Source of the DNA: Candidatus Chryseobacterium colombiense | Lineage (GTDB): Bacteria > Bacteroidota > Bacteroidia > Flavobacteriales > Weeksellaceae | Direction: 5' to 3' | DNA length: 64,000 bases | Assembly: GCA_029203185.1 (NCBI GenBank) | Contig: CP119310.1 | Span: forward strand, 1,116,001-1,180,000 | Shown: positions 25,801 through 33,559 of the stretch, piece after piece | How positions within the stretch are numbered: position 1 is the stretch's first letter | Layout: each line of letters starts with the position of its first letter | Program-made: the position numbers and the translations under genes | The notes under the pieces: model-generated | Database searches by the model: none | What the model was told of the DNA's origin: nothing | Seen by the model: only the letters and a program-made list of their open reading frames with translations

Positions 25801-26154
25801 TTATTTTTTCGCCTTTGTGCTATCGACCACCAAAATAAAGATCTCTTCATTCGGTTTTTTCATAAAATAATTTTCTCTTGCGTATTTTTCTTTTTCAGAT
25901 TTATTATTCATCAATTTTTTATAAAACGCATCATTTTTTTCATATTCGGTTTTATAATATTGAAGCTGATCTTCGTACTTGCTGATTTCCCCATTCAGTT
26001 CATTAATCACCAAGAACGAAGTTTTATCAAAGAAAATCATCCAAACCAGAAACAGACAAATGGTAAGGGTATATTTATTCAAAACATATTTTTGAATAAG
26101 CTTAAATGTCTCAGATTTTGGCTGAATGTCTTTAATAAGTTTGTTTTCTTTCAT
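25801..26154 (-). CDS. Septum formation initiator family protein (FtsB/DivIC-like)
   Basis: A 117-residue single-pass membrane protein: an N-terminal cytoplasmic tail, one helix near 27-48 (YTLTICLFLVWMIFFDKTSF region), then a charged coiled coil ISKYEDQLQYYKTEYEKNDA and the short C-terminal FMKKPNEEIFILVVDSTK. This is the topology of the FtsB/DivIC divisome component that bridges FtsQ-type proteins and septal synthase regulation. The start codon is one base past the stop of the udk gene, so the two are co-transcribed, an arrangement often seen in Flavobacteriia. Confidence 0.87.
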   Translation of the reverse strand: MKENKLIKDIQPKSETFKLIQKYVLNKYTLTICLFLVWMIFFDKTSFLVINELNGEISKYEDQLQYYKTEYEKNDAFYKKLMNNKSEKEKYARENYFMKKPNEEIFILVVDSTKAKK

Positions 26155-26155
26155 T

Positions 26156-26770
26156 TTAATGTTTTCTCAACGAATTTTTAATAACAGTAGTTAAAAAATC
26201 AATCGCTACGGAATTTTGCTTCATATTCGGGATAATTAAATCTGCTTCATTTTTTGAAGGCTCAATAAATTCCTGATGCATCGGCTTCAAAGTGGTCTGA
26301 TAACGGTGCAGTACTTCATTCAGATCTCTTCCTCTTTCCTGAGTATCCCTCCTGATCCTCCTGATCAGTCTTTCATCGGAATCTGCATGAACGAATACTT
26401 TTAAATCAAACTCTTTCAGTAGTTCTTTGTTGGTAAGTACCAAAATTCCTTCTACAACCAATACATTTTTAGGTTCTACAGTTACATGATCTCCGGTTCT
26501 TCCATGGGTTACAAAACTATAGATCGGCTGTTCGATCGGTTCATTGTTTTTTAAAGCCTTCACATGTTTTATCAACAGATCAAAATCGATGGATTTGGGA
26601 TGATCATAATTTAAAGCTTCTCTTTCCGCTAATGTAAGATTATGATTATCATGATAGTAATTGTCCTGTGAAAGGATATTCATTCCTTCGATGTCAAGCT
26701 GCTGAATGATCTTATCAACAACCGTAGTTTTGCCGGATCCTGTACCTCCTGCAATTCCTATTACAAGCAT
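26156..26770 (-). CDS. udk: Uridine kinase
   Basis: A 204-residue P-loop kinase: IAGGTGSGKTTVVDKI (about 6-21) for ATP, LSQDNYYHDN near 34 for the nucleoside, FDLLIKHVKAL near 63, and the lid RLIRRIRRDTQERGRD near 134-149. It phosphorylates uridine or cytidine in pyrimidine salvage, matching the nucleoside permease elsewhere in the window. Followed immediately by the DivIC-like gene (one-base gap). Length fits udk. Confidence 0.95.
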   Translation of the reverse strand: MLVIGIAGGTGSGKTTVVDKIIQQLDIEGMNILSQDNYYHDNHNLTLAEREALNYDHPKSIDFDLLIKHVKALKNNEPIEQPIYSFVTHGRTGDHVTVEPKNVLVVEGILVLTNKELLKEFDLKVFVHADSDERLIRRIRRDTQERGRDLNEVLHRYQTTLKPMHQEFIEPSKNEADLIIPNMKQNSVAIDFLTTVIKNSLRKH

Positions 26771-26989
26771 TCTTTTTTGTTTCTTTATAGTTTTTACAAA
26801 TATACTATTTTAGATGAATGCAAATAAAATAAATGAAGATGCTTTTCATTCTGTGCTATCTGTAGGGTAATATTTATTCTGTTATATTTCATTAAAAAAT
26901 AAAGAGTCTTTTAGCTGATAAACAATACCCAAAATATTTCGTCAATTTAAAATTTCTTCCGAAATTTGATTGCTTTTAGTTAAAAAATT

Positions 26990-27370
26990 ATGGAAATCAA
27001 AAATATAGATCATCTTGTATTAACGGTTGCTGATATTGAAAAATCGATAGAGTTTTATACTCAGATTTTAGGTTTTGAAGTCGTTACTTTTGGAGATAAC
27101 AGAAAAGCGCTCACTTTCGGAAATCAAAAAATCAATCTTCACCAAAAAGGAAAAGAGTTTGAACCTAAAGCAGATCACCCTACTCCTGGTTCAGCAGATT
27201 TATGTTTCATTTCCAAAACAGATATTGATGATGTTCTAGAAGAATTACAGCAGAAAAACATTGAAATCACAGAAGGAATTGTTGACAGAACGGGAGCATT
27301 GGGAAAAATAAAATCAGTATATTTCAGAGATCCGGATTTGAATTTGATTGAAGTAAGTAATTATTTATAA
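26990..27370 (+). CDS. VOC-family (glyoxalase/bleomycin-resistance fold) protein
   Basis: A 126-residue protein of the vicinal oxygen chelate fold. Metal-ligand candidates: H8 in IDHLVLTV, H52 in INLHQKG and E122 in LIEVSNYL, with YFRDPDLN before it. Typical members are glyoxalase I, dioxygenases or fosfomycin/bleomycin resistance proteins; nothing here picks one. It is the first gene of a rightward run: its TAA stop is followed directly by the ATG of the 27371 gene. Function unassigned. Confidence 0.88.
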   Translation: MEIKNIDHLVLTVADIEKSIEFYTQILGFEVVTFGDNRKALTFGNQKINLHQKGKEFEPKADHPTPGSADLCFISKTDIDDVLEELQQKNIEITEGIVDRTGALGKIKSVYFRDPDLNLIEVSNYL

Positions 27371-27631
27371 ATGATAGATATAAACCATCCTAATTCTGAA
27401 TTTATCTTTCAAGCTGGTGCATTTACAGATAGAATCAAGAGATTTTGTCAGAAATATATTTTAGAAACGTTTGAACAACGAAAAATTACTTTTCAGGATA
27501 TGAAAATTGAAGCCTTACTATTGCAGGAATTTTCAGAAATCCATTTTAAAGAAAATTTATCTTCTATTTCTAAACTAGTAAATGATTTAAATAAAGAAAT
27601 TGATAAACTAGAAGTTATCAAATATTATTAG
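27371..27631 (+). CDS. Small protein, probably the first part of a frameshifted gene
   Basis: An 86-residue product beginning MIDINHPNSEFIFQAGAFTD, mostly helical and charged (FSEIHFKENLSSISKLVNDL), with no recognised family. It starts the base after the VOC stop codon, so it looks translated together with it. Its frame ends at 27631, where another frame stays open from 27612 to 27794 and encodes a region with two CxxC pairs but no start codon before the first. A one-base shift between 27612 and 27631 would join them into one ~140-residue protein. Either the gene is broken, the sequence has an error, or the short form is real. Confidence 0.45.
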   Translation: MIDINHPNSEFIFQAGAFTDRIKRFCQKYILETFEQRKITFQDMKIEALLLQEFSEIHFKENLSSISKLVNDLNKEIDKLEVIKYY

Positions 27632-27794
27632 TGAAGAGGGAAATTGTACCGTTTGTAATATAAAACTTAAAACATTCGATACTTTAATCAAAGAAAAAAA
27701 TTTCAGACTTATGACTGTATGTGAAAAATGTCCTAATGAAATTTATAATATTATCAATCAACTTGATTGGGCAACAGGAGCGGCATTTATATAA
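27612..27794 (+). pseudogene. Start-less frame with CxxC...CxxC, likely second half of the frameshifted gene
   Basis: The frame is open for 60 codons from the stop at 27609-27611 to TAA at 27792-27794. The peptide contains NCTVCNIKL and MTVCEKCPNEIY, two CxxC pairs about 25 residues apart, as in zinc ribbons; it ends LDWATGAAFI. The only ATG (27711) lies after the first pair, so it cannot be expressed whole from its own start. It fits as the +1-frame continuation of the 27371 gene. Zinc-binding is inferred from cysteine spacing only. Confidence 0.45.
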
Positions 27795-27807
27795 ATACAA
27801 AAACTAT

Positions 27808-28368
27808 ATGACACCAATTGAAAAATATCTTGAGCATTTAGATAACATCTTTCAACAAGAACCTGAATTTTATAATAATGACAGTCTAATTGAAGGCATT
27901 AAAGGTGTGACTTCAATTGTTTACAGAGATATTCCCGAAAAAGGTTTTATAACAGCAATTACTTATGGATTATCACTTGTAAAACATCCTGATTGGAAAT
28001 TAGGAAGAGCAGAATTATGCATTTCTGTCGAGTCTGAAAATTTAGATTGGGGGATTGTATCCGGCTTTATTGCCAATCAACTTAGAGGAAAATCAGCATT
28101 TTGTTATGGAGAAACAATCAATTTTGGCGAACAAATAAGTGAAGATTCTGAAATGGATGCTTTCTTAATATTTTCCCCCTGCACTTTAGATAAAAAAGAA
28201 GATTACTTAGATATCAATATTGGAACAGATTACAAAATCAATATTGCAGGTCTTCACCCAATTTATTCTGAAGAAATCGAAGTTTACAATCAAATAGGTT
28301 TAAAAGAATTTTGGTTTCATCCGGATTTTGACATTTATAATGTGAAAAGAAAAAAAATCAAAATATAA
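27808..28368 (+). CDS. Suppressor-of-fused (SUFU) domain protein
   Basis: A 186-residue protein whose body matches the bacterial SUFU fold: YGLSLVKHPDWKLGRAELCI (about 48-67), NLDWGIVSGFIANQLRGKSA (about 73-92), then the C-terminal LHPIYSEEIEVYNQIGLKEF and WFHPDFDIYNVKRKK. In bacteria SUFU proteins are often immunity proteins that neutralise polymorphic toxins. No toxin is visible here. The start at ATG 27808 is preferred over upstream in-frame starts (27721), which overlap the CxxC frame. It directly follows the broken CxxC gene. Function inferred from family. Confidence 0.75.
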   Translation: MTPIEKYLEHLDNIFQQEPEFYNNDSLIEGIKGVTSIVYRDIPEKGFITAITYGLSLVKHPDWKLGRAELCISVESENLDWGIVSGFIANQLRGKSAFCYGETINFGEQISEDSEMDAFLIFSPCTLDKKEDYLDINIGTDYKINIAGLHPIYSEEIEVYNQIGLKEFWFHPDFDIYNVKRKKIKI

Positions 28369-28385
28369 TTTCTCTTTACACTATA

Positions 28386-28847
28386 TCAAATATTTACCCC
28401 ATGAATATTCTTTACTTCCGCCATCACAAAAGTACTATGTGTGCTCCCGATAGAATCTACAGAGCCTAATTTATTAAAAACAAAATCCTGATAGTGCTTC
28501 ATATCTCTTACCTGCACTTTCAGCAGAAAATCAAAATCCCCGGAGATATTATAGCATTCCGCGACTTCATCAATCTGTACAATATCTTCAACAAATTGAT
28601 TTCCGACAGAACGGTCATGTATTTTTAATTTTACCTGACAAAAAACGGTAAAACCACGGTTCAGTTTTTCAGCTTCCAGAACGGCAGCATAATGTTTAAT
28701 ATACCCTTCCTGCTCCAGTCTCTTCATCCGTTCAAAAACAGGAGAAGCGGATAGGTTAACTTCTTTCGCCAACTCTTTTACCGTTAGTTTTGCATTTTTT
28801 TGAAGGATTCTCAGCAGCTGAAGATCCTTTTCATCCAGTCTTTCCAC
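28386..28847 (-). CDS. Lrp/AsnC-family transcriptional regulator
   Basis: A 153-residue protein. N-terminal winged helix-turn-helix (LDEKDLQLLRILQKNAKLTV, then VNLSASPVFERMKRLEQEGY), linker, then the RAM ligand domain with VAECYNISGDFDFLLKVQVRDM near 103-124, where an amino acid usually binds. The start is GTG at 28845-28847; no in-frame ATG is nearby. A 13-base palindrome AGAATAATATTCT (28848-28860) abuts the start codon, suggesting autoregulation. It is divergent from the riboswitch-metE unit and could also act on metE, though this is only positional inference. Amino-acid effector unknown. Confidence 0.9.
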   Translation of the reverse strand: MERLDEKDLQLLRILQKNAKLTVKELAKEVNLSASPVFERMKRLEQEGYIKHYAAVLEAEKLNRGFTVFCQVKLKIHDRSVGNQFVEDIVQIDEVAECYNISGDFDFLLKVQVRDMKHYQDFVFNKLGSVDSIGSTHSTFVMAEVKNIHGVNI

Positions 28848-28900
28848 AGAATAATATTCTTTTTTTGATTTTAATTTTCAAATTTACAGAATAATAATCT
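28848..28900. promoter_or_regulatory. Paired palindromic sites before the Lrp/AsnC gene
   Basis: AGAATAATATTCT (28848-28860) is a perfect odd palindrome touching the GTG start; AGAATAATAATCT (28888-28900) is a near copy 40 bases upstream, about four helical turns. Spacing and symmetry fit the wrapped binding of Lrp-family octamers and autoregulation. Confidence 0.45.
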
Positions 28901-28970
28901 TTTAAAATAAAATAAACTAAAACAAAATTCTTATTTTAATCATTTAAACAAATTAATATGCTTTAATTAT

Positions 28971-28978
28971 TATTTTTG
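28971..28978 (+). promoter_or_regulatory. -7 promoter element (TATTTTTG) for riboswitch-metE
   Basis: Exact TAnnTTTG, about 39 bases before the conserved riboswitch core starts near 29017. No -33 TTTG seen at the usual distance. Confidence 0.5.
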
Positions 28979-29016
28979 AATCCTATTTTGTTCTTTAACA
29001 TACTTCATCAAACGGA

Positions 29017-29171
29017 AAAGGTTTTACTTAAGGTAAATTAATTAGGGAATCGTGTGAGAATCACGAACTGTCGCGCAACTGTAAGTAACACGCCAAAGGT
29101 TTTTGTCCGCGTATATCCACTGTGCAAACGGGAAGGATGACAACAACTGTTACAAGTCAGGAGACCTGCCT
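29017..29171 (+). promoter_or_regulatory. Cobalamin (vitamin B12) riboswitch
   Basis: The conserved blocks of the cobalamin riboswitch occur in order: a P2-like AAAAGGTTTTACTTAAGG, AGGGAATCGTGTGAGAATCA, AACTGTCGCGCAACTGTAA, the CCACTG...GGGAAGG segment around 29117-29136, and the closing B12 box AAGTCAGGAGACCTGCC at 29154-29170. It binds adenosyl- or related cobalamins and normally represses the gene downstream. That gene is metE, the B12-independent methionine synthase, a classical target. The expression platform is not obvious; a weak hairpin near GCTCTCGCGG at 29189 is possible, and a large inverted element follows at 29276-29436. Confidence 0.93.
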
Positions 29172-29275
29172 ATTCCGAATTGACAATGCTCTCGCGGTTT
29201 GGAGTTTTTGGTTAGACAGATGATATTTTGGAAATGTATTTGAGTTTTGAATTTGAATTGATTTTAAATTTTGAA

Positions 29276-29436
29276 ACGCAAAGTTTTTTATTATAACTTA
29301 TTATTTTTTAAGGAGCAAAGAATTGCGACTTCGTCGCTGATGAAGCGTATGGATAAAACGTCCGCTTCTTACAATCAATGAAATTGATTACTCTTTGCTC
29401 ACTTAATTATCAAGAAAGTTTAATTAAACTTTGCGT
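29276..29436. repeat. 161-base inverted-repeat element in the metE leader
   Basis: Outer arms ACGCAAAGTTT (29276-29286) and AAACTTTGCGT (29426-29436) are perfect inverse copies. Inside are GAGCAAAG (29313-29320) and CTTTGCTC (29393-29400), and three smaller hairpins: GCGAC/GTCGC (29325-29337), GAAGCG/CGCTTC (29342-29368) and ATCAAT/ATTGAT (29374-29388). The whole could fold as one long branched hairpin. It lies between the riboswitch and metE. It may be a MITE-like or REP-like dispersed repeat, since GCAAAG/CTTTGC words are common in such repeats of related genomes. Confidence 0.6.
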
Positions 29437-29582
29437 CAAATAAATAAAAAACATACAATTATTATCTAAAAAAATACGTCTTCACTATATCTTATCAATT
29501 CCACAAAACTTTTTCCCACAAGAGCATTATGAAGCATCTGAAGAACTTTTAAAATCATTGTTTAATTTAAAAGTTGTAAGAA

Positions 29583-31901
29583 ATGCAAACACACCTTCTT
29601 GGCTATCCGCGTATTGGTAGCAACAGAGAACTCAAAAAAGCCTGCGAGCAATATTGGACAGGCAAAATTGAATTAAATGATCTATTAAAAGTCGGGGAAA
29701 CCATTACTCAAAGTAATTGGAAACTTCAGCAAGAAGCAGGAATTGACCTTATTCCCTGTAATGATTTTTCATATTACGATCAGGTTTTGGATATGACTTT
29801 AACGGTTGGAGCCATTCCTGAACGTTATCAGGAAATTGCATTAAAAAAGCCTGAACTGGATCTGTACTTTGCAATGGCAAGAGGTTTCCAGAAAGACGGT
29901 TTGGATATTACCGCCATGGAAATGACGAAATGGTTCGATACCAATTACCATTACATTGTTCCTGAATTTCAGAAAAACCAGAAATTTAAATTATTTTCCA
30001 ATAAAATCACCAAAGAATTCATCCGCGCTAAACAGTCCGGAATCAATGCAAAACCTGTAATTATCGGTTTGCTGACATATTTGTTGTTAGGAAAAGAGAA
30101 AGAAGAAGGTTTTGATAAATTGGATTTAGCGCAAAACTTATTACCTGTTTATATTCAGATTGTAAAGGAGCTTGAAAATCACGGGGCGGAATATATTCAG
30201 TTTGATGAGCCATTCTTAGCTTTAGATTTAACTGAAAAAGCAAAGGAAACTTATCAGTTTATTTATGCTGAAATCAGAAAACAATTCCCCAACCTAAAAT
30301 TCATTGTTACCACTTATTTTGAAGGGTTAAAAGACAATCTTCCATTAGTTACTTCCCTACCTGTCGATGTTTTACATATTGATTTGGTTCGTTCTCCTGA
30401 ACAATTGGATGAAGTTTTAAATACCATTCCCAATACTCTAAACCTTTCTTTGGGTATTGTAGACGGAAGAAACATCTGGAAAAACGATTTCCAGCATTCA
30501 TTACAGTTGATTAAAAAAGCGGTTCAGAAAATCGGCTCGGAAAGGATTTATATCGCACCATCATGTTCTTTATTACACTCTCCTTTCGACTTGGATGCTG
30601 AGCAAAATGAAGAAGTCTTGTCTCCTGAGATCAAACAATGGATGGCTTTTGCCAAACAGAAAGTCTATGAGGTTGTCAATTTAAAGGAATTAGCCTCAGA
30701 AAACCCAGATTACAATACACTTCAAATTTTGGCTGAAAATAAAAAAGCCATTGAAAACCGTAAAACATCTGCATTAATCCACAATCAGAATGTGAAAACC
30801 CGTGTCGAGGTAACAACGAAAGAGGATGCACAGAGAAATTCACCATTTACGATAAGAAAAGAAACTCAGCAAGACGTATTACAACTTCCTTTGTTCCCAA
30901 CAACTACTATCGGTTCGTTTCCCCAAACAAAAGAGGTGAGAAACTGGCGTTCGAAATTCAAGAAAGGGGAATTGAATGCTGAACAATATGATACTTTGCT
31001 AAAACAGGAAACCGAAAGAACGATCCGTTGGCAGGAAGAAATTGGGATTGACGTTCTTGTGCACGGAGAATTTGAGCGAAACGACATGGTGGAATATTTC
31101 GGGGAACAATTAGCCGGATTTGCTTTTACTCAAAATGGTTGGGTCCAAAGCTACGGAAGCCGTTGTGTGAAACCTCCGGTTATTTTCGGAGATGTTTACA
31201 GACCGAACCCAATGACGGTATATTGGTCGGAATACGCTCAATCCTTAACAAAAAAATGGGTAAAAGGAATGTTGACGGGACCTGTAACGATTCTTCAATG
31301 GTCTTTTGTACGTGACGATCAGCCACGTTCACTAACCTGCAAACAGATCGCCTTAGCGATTCGTGATGAGGTAAATGACCTGGAAAAAACAGGAATCAGG
31401 ATTATCCAGATTGATGAACCGGCAATTCGTGAAGGTCTTCCATTAAGAAAATCCGACTGGCAGAGTTATCTGCAATGGGCAGTTGAAGCTTTTAGAATTT
31501 CGGCAAGCGGTGTGGAAGATGCTACCCAAATTCATACGCATATGTGTTATTCTGAATTTAATGACATCATTCAAAATATAGCCGATATGGATGCCGATGT
31601 GATTACGATTGAATGCTCCAGAAGCCAGATGGAATTATTAAATGCCTTTGCAGATTTCAAATATCCGAATGAGATCGGACCGGGAGTTTATGATATTCAC
31701 TCCCCAAGAGTTCCGTCTAAAGAGGAAATGGTGGAATTGTTGAAAAAAGCTCAAGCCGTTATTCCTGCACGGCAGCTTTGGGTAAATCCTGATTGCGGTT
31801 TGAAAACCCGTCATTGGGATGAAACAAAAAAGGCGTTGATTGCGATGGTGGAGGCTTCGAGGGAAGCAAGTGAAAACTTTTTGAAAGAAAAGACTTTATA
31901 A
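29583..31901 (+). CDS. metE: Cobalamin-independent methionine synthase
   Basis: A 772-residue enzyme that moves a methyl group from 5-methyltetrahydropteroyl-polyglutamate to homocysteine, making methionine without B12. Full two-domain length. N-terminal domain starts MQTHLLGYPRIGSNRELKKA; the C-terminal catalytic domain has LFPTTTIGSFPQTKEVRNWR (about 437-456), zinc ligands in IHTHMCYSEF (about 647-656) and WVNPDCGLKTRHW near 735-747, and the IQIDEPAIREGLP loop near 611. Its leader carries a B12 riboswitch, so expression should fall when B12 is available. A terminator at 31929-31948 ends the unit. Upstream in the leader lies a large inverted repeat element. Confidence 0.97.
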   Translation: MQTHLLGYPRIGSNRELKKACEQYWTGKIELNDLLKVGETITQSNWKLQQEAGIDLIPCNDFSYYDQVLDMTLTVGAIPERYQEIALKKPELDLYFAMARGFQKDGLDITAMEMTKWFDTNYHYIVPEFQKNQKFKLFSNKITKEFIRAKQSGINAKPVIIGLLTYLLLGKEKEEGFDKLDLAQNLLPVYIQIVKELENHGAEYIQFDEPFLALDLTEKAKETYQFIYAEIRKQFPNLKFIVTTYFEGLKDNLPLVTSLPVDVLHIDLVRSPEQLDEVLNTIPNTLNLSLGIVDGRNIWKNDFQHSLQLIKKAVQKIGSERIYIAPSCSLLHSPFDLDAEQNEEVLSPEIKQWMAFAKQKVYEVVNLKELASENPDYNTLQILAENKKAIENRKTSALIHNQNVKTRVEVTTKEDAQRNSPFTIRKETQQDVLQLPLFPTTTIGSFPQTKEVRNWRSKFKKGELNAEQYDTLLKQETERTIRWQEEIGIDVLVHGEFERNDMVEYFGEQLAGFAFTQNGWVQSYGSRCVKPPVIFGDVYRPNPMTVYWSEYAQSLTKKWVKGMLTGPVTILQWSFVRDDQPRSLTCKQIALAIRDEVNDLEKTGIRIIQIDEPAIREGLPLRKSDWQSYLQWAVEAFRISASGVEDATQIHTHMCYSEFNDIIQNIADMDADVITIECSRSQMELLNAFADFKYPNEIGPGVYDIHSPRVPSKEEMVELLKKAQAVIPARQLWVNPDCGLKTRHWDETKKALIAMVEASREASENFLKEKTL

Positions 31902-31928
31902 ATTTATACATTGATTTTGATTTGAAGG

Positions 31929-31948
31929 GCAGAAGTTTAGACTTCTGC
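31929..31948 (+). terminator. Terminator of metE
   Basis: GCAGAAGT (31929-31936) pairs perfectly with ACTTCTGC (31941-31948), followed by six Ts. Confidence 0.88.
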
Positions 31949-32034
31949 TTTTTTGTTATCAACCTTTAGCAAATTATTATTAATAATAAAACTGTTTTCA
32001 TAAATTCGATAAAAATTAATTTACCAAATTTTAC

Positions 32035-32952
32035 ATGAATCAGTTTTTTATCACACTAACGCTATTATTTTCAATTCTATCATATTCACAAGATTTTATT
32101 TTTGATGATGGATATGATTTTAATAAATATAATAAATCAATTAAAAATTATAAAGTTTATCAATATTTGGATAATGACAGTACAAATATTAAACTAACAA
32201 GAACAGTAAAATTTGATGATAAAGGACGTAAAATTTTTGAATCAACTAATAATTATAAATTTTCAAAGCTAACAGGAATTGAAAACTATATTACAAACTC
32301 ATTCTATATTGATAGTTTATTGTATAAAACAGAAACTACATATCCTAACTCTATAAATAAATATTTTAGCACTTTCAGATATAATAGTAAAAAGCAACTG
32401 ATCAGCATCACTTCAAAAAAATTTGAAAAAGGGTTTAAAACGAAATATAAAAGAAGTTCTGCAGGAGATTTAATAGATGAAGAAGATTTTGAAACTAAAG
32501 CTAAATGGACAACTGATTTGAAAAAGTATTTTGAATATGATAAATCGGGAAGATTAATAAAAACAACTATTCCTGAAAAATTTAAGAAAAGTCAAAATAT
32601 TTATTACTATTATTACTTAGAAAACACCCCTATAAAAATAACGTCATATGATAAAAACCGTTTAGTTTGGGATGAATATCGTGAATATCATAATAAAAAT
32701 GATTACGATTATATAAGAATATGGCCTGATTATGATTTTAAAATTTCAGAAATATGTAGAAGCATTGGAAAAGTAAGTTTTAAATATGACAATCAAAATA
32801 ACTTAATTGAAATATCCCAACCTGATTATACAGGAATCATAGGTAATATGAAAATAAGATTCTCATACAGTAGGGAAAATTTATTAAAAAAAGTAGAAAT
32901 CATATCTGTTGATAACCAAATAGAATTAACAAGTTTGTATATATACGATTAA
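32035..32952 (+). CDS. Secreted protein with YD-like repeats, function unknown
   Basis: A 305-residue protein with signal peptide MNQFFITLTLLFSILSYSQD. The rest is K, N, Y, D-rich and has several motifs of the form YD.(S/N)GR/KL (TVKFDDKGRKIFEST, RYNSKKQLISITS, FEYDKSGRLIKTT, FKYDNQNNLIEIS), reminiscent of the repeats in RHS/YD proteins and of small Bacteroidota exported proteins. Codon use is more A/T-rich than neighbours. No sorting domain is seen. No gene clearly partners it; it stands alone before the J-domain gene. Function cannot be assigned. Confidence 0.65.
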   Translation: MNQFFITLTLLFSILSYSQDFIFDDGYDFNKYNKSIKNYKVYQYLDNDSTNIKLTRTVKFDDKGRKIFESTNNYKFSKLTGIENYITNSFYIDSLLYKTETTYPNSINKYFSTFRYNSKKQLISITSKKFEKGFKTKYKRSSAGDLIDEEDFETKAKWTTDLKKYFEYDKSGRLIKTTIPEKFKKSQNIYYYYYLENTPIKITSYDKNRLVWDEYREYHNKNDYDYIRIWPDYDFKISEICRSIGKVSFKYDNQNNLIEISQPDYTGIIGNMKIRFSYSRENLLKKVEIISVDNQIELTSLYIYD

Positions 32953-32998
32953 AACAAATTAATAATCAAAAACTTACGTTTTTCTAAATAAATTTTCT

Positions 32999-33006
32999 TA
33001 ATTTTG
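32999..33006 (+). promoter_or_regulatory. -7 promoter element (TAATTTTG) of the J-domain/KTSC gene
   Basis: Exact TAnnTTTG, 26 bases before the ATG at 33033. Confidence 0.5.
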
Positions 33007-33032
33007 CACCCCGAAAATAAGGGATAGAAAAT

Positions 33033-33479
33033 ATGAAAAAAATTGGCGAGCACAGAAAACTTTTAGGAGTTGATCAGAATGTAACTTTAAAAGAGCTGAA
33101 AACCATTTACAGAAATGCGATGAAAGATACGCATCCTGATAAGTTTATCAATGATGAAGCTGGACAACTGAAAGCAGAGGAAAAAAGCAAATCTGTAATT
33201 GAAGCTTACCATTTTTTAGTAAGTATCAATCCGGAAACGCAGGAGAAATATAAAGAAGAATATACAGAAACGATTACCAAATTCAATATTCAGGATTTTT
33301 ATCTTGAGAAATCGATTCTTACTGTCCTTCACCTGAATGGAGTTTCTTACGAATATATGGGCGTTCCGAAAAACACCTACATTAAGATGATCAATTCGGA
33401 TTCACCAAGCCGTTTTGCAAGAAGACATATTTATGGAAATTTTGTGTTCAGAAAAGCTGGCGAAGTGATGCAGGATTAA
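33033..33479 (+). CDS. J-domain protein with C-terminal KTSC domain
   Basis: A 148-residue cytosolic protein. Residues 6-70 form a compact J domain (LLGVDQNVTLKELKTIYRNA) with the essential HPD at 34-36, which stimulates a DnaK-type chaperone. Residues 87-147 match KTSC (LEKSILTVLHLNGVSYEYMG, then SRFARRHIYGNFVFRK), a small domain named for its lysyl-tRNA-synthetase-associated relatives. The fusion is found in Bacteroidota but its role is not known. It is a single gene ending in a terminator shared with the convergent HAD gene. Confidence 0.88.
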   Translation: MKKIGEHRKLLGVDQNVTLKELKTIYRNAMKDTHPDKFINDEAGQLKAEEKSKSVIEAYHFLVSINPETQEKYKEEYTETITKFNIQDFYLEKSILTVLHLNGVSYEYMGVPKNTYIKMINSDSPSRFARRHIYGNFVFRKAGEVMQD

Positions 33480-33510
33480 TTCTGAAACAATCAACTGTAT
33501 AAAATAAAAA

Positions 33511-33536
33511 AACCGTATGTTCAATGAGATACGGTT
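33511..33536. terminator. Bidirectional terminator between J-domain and HAD genes
   Basis: AACCGTAT (33511-33518) pairs with ATACGGTT (33529-33536), flanked by A and T runs; serves both convergent genes. Confidence 0.85.
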
Positions 33537-33559
33537 TTTATTTATCGTTTTTTGAACGT

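Noticed and set aside
29010..29175. Possibility that this leader is a SAM or TPP riboswitch.
   Set aside because: The conserved B12 box and AACTGT...CGCAACTGTAA pattern fit cobalamin, not the others.
29455..29630. A frame of about 57 codons overlapping the metE start (SIPQNFFPQEHYEASEELL...).
   Set aside because: It has no ATG, GTG or plausible start near its beginning and would run out of frame into metE; metE explains the region.
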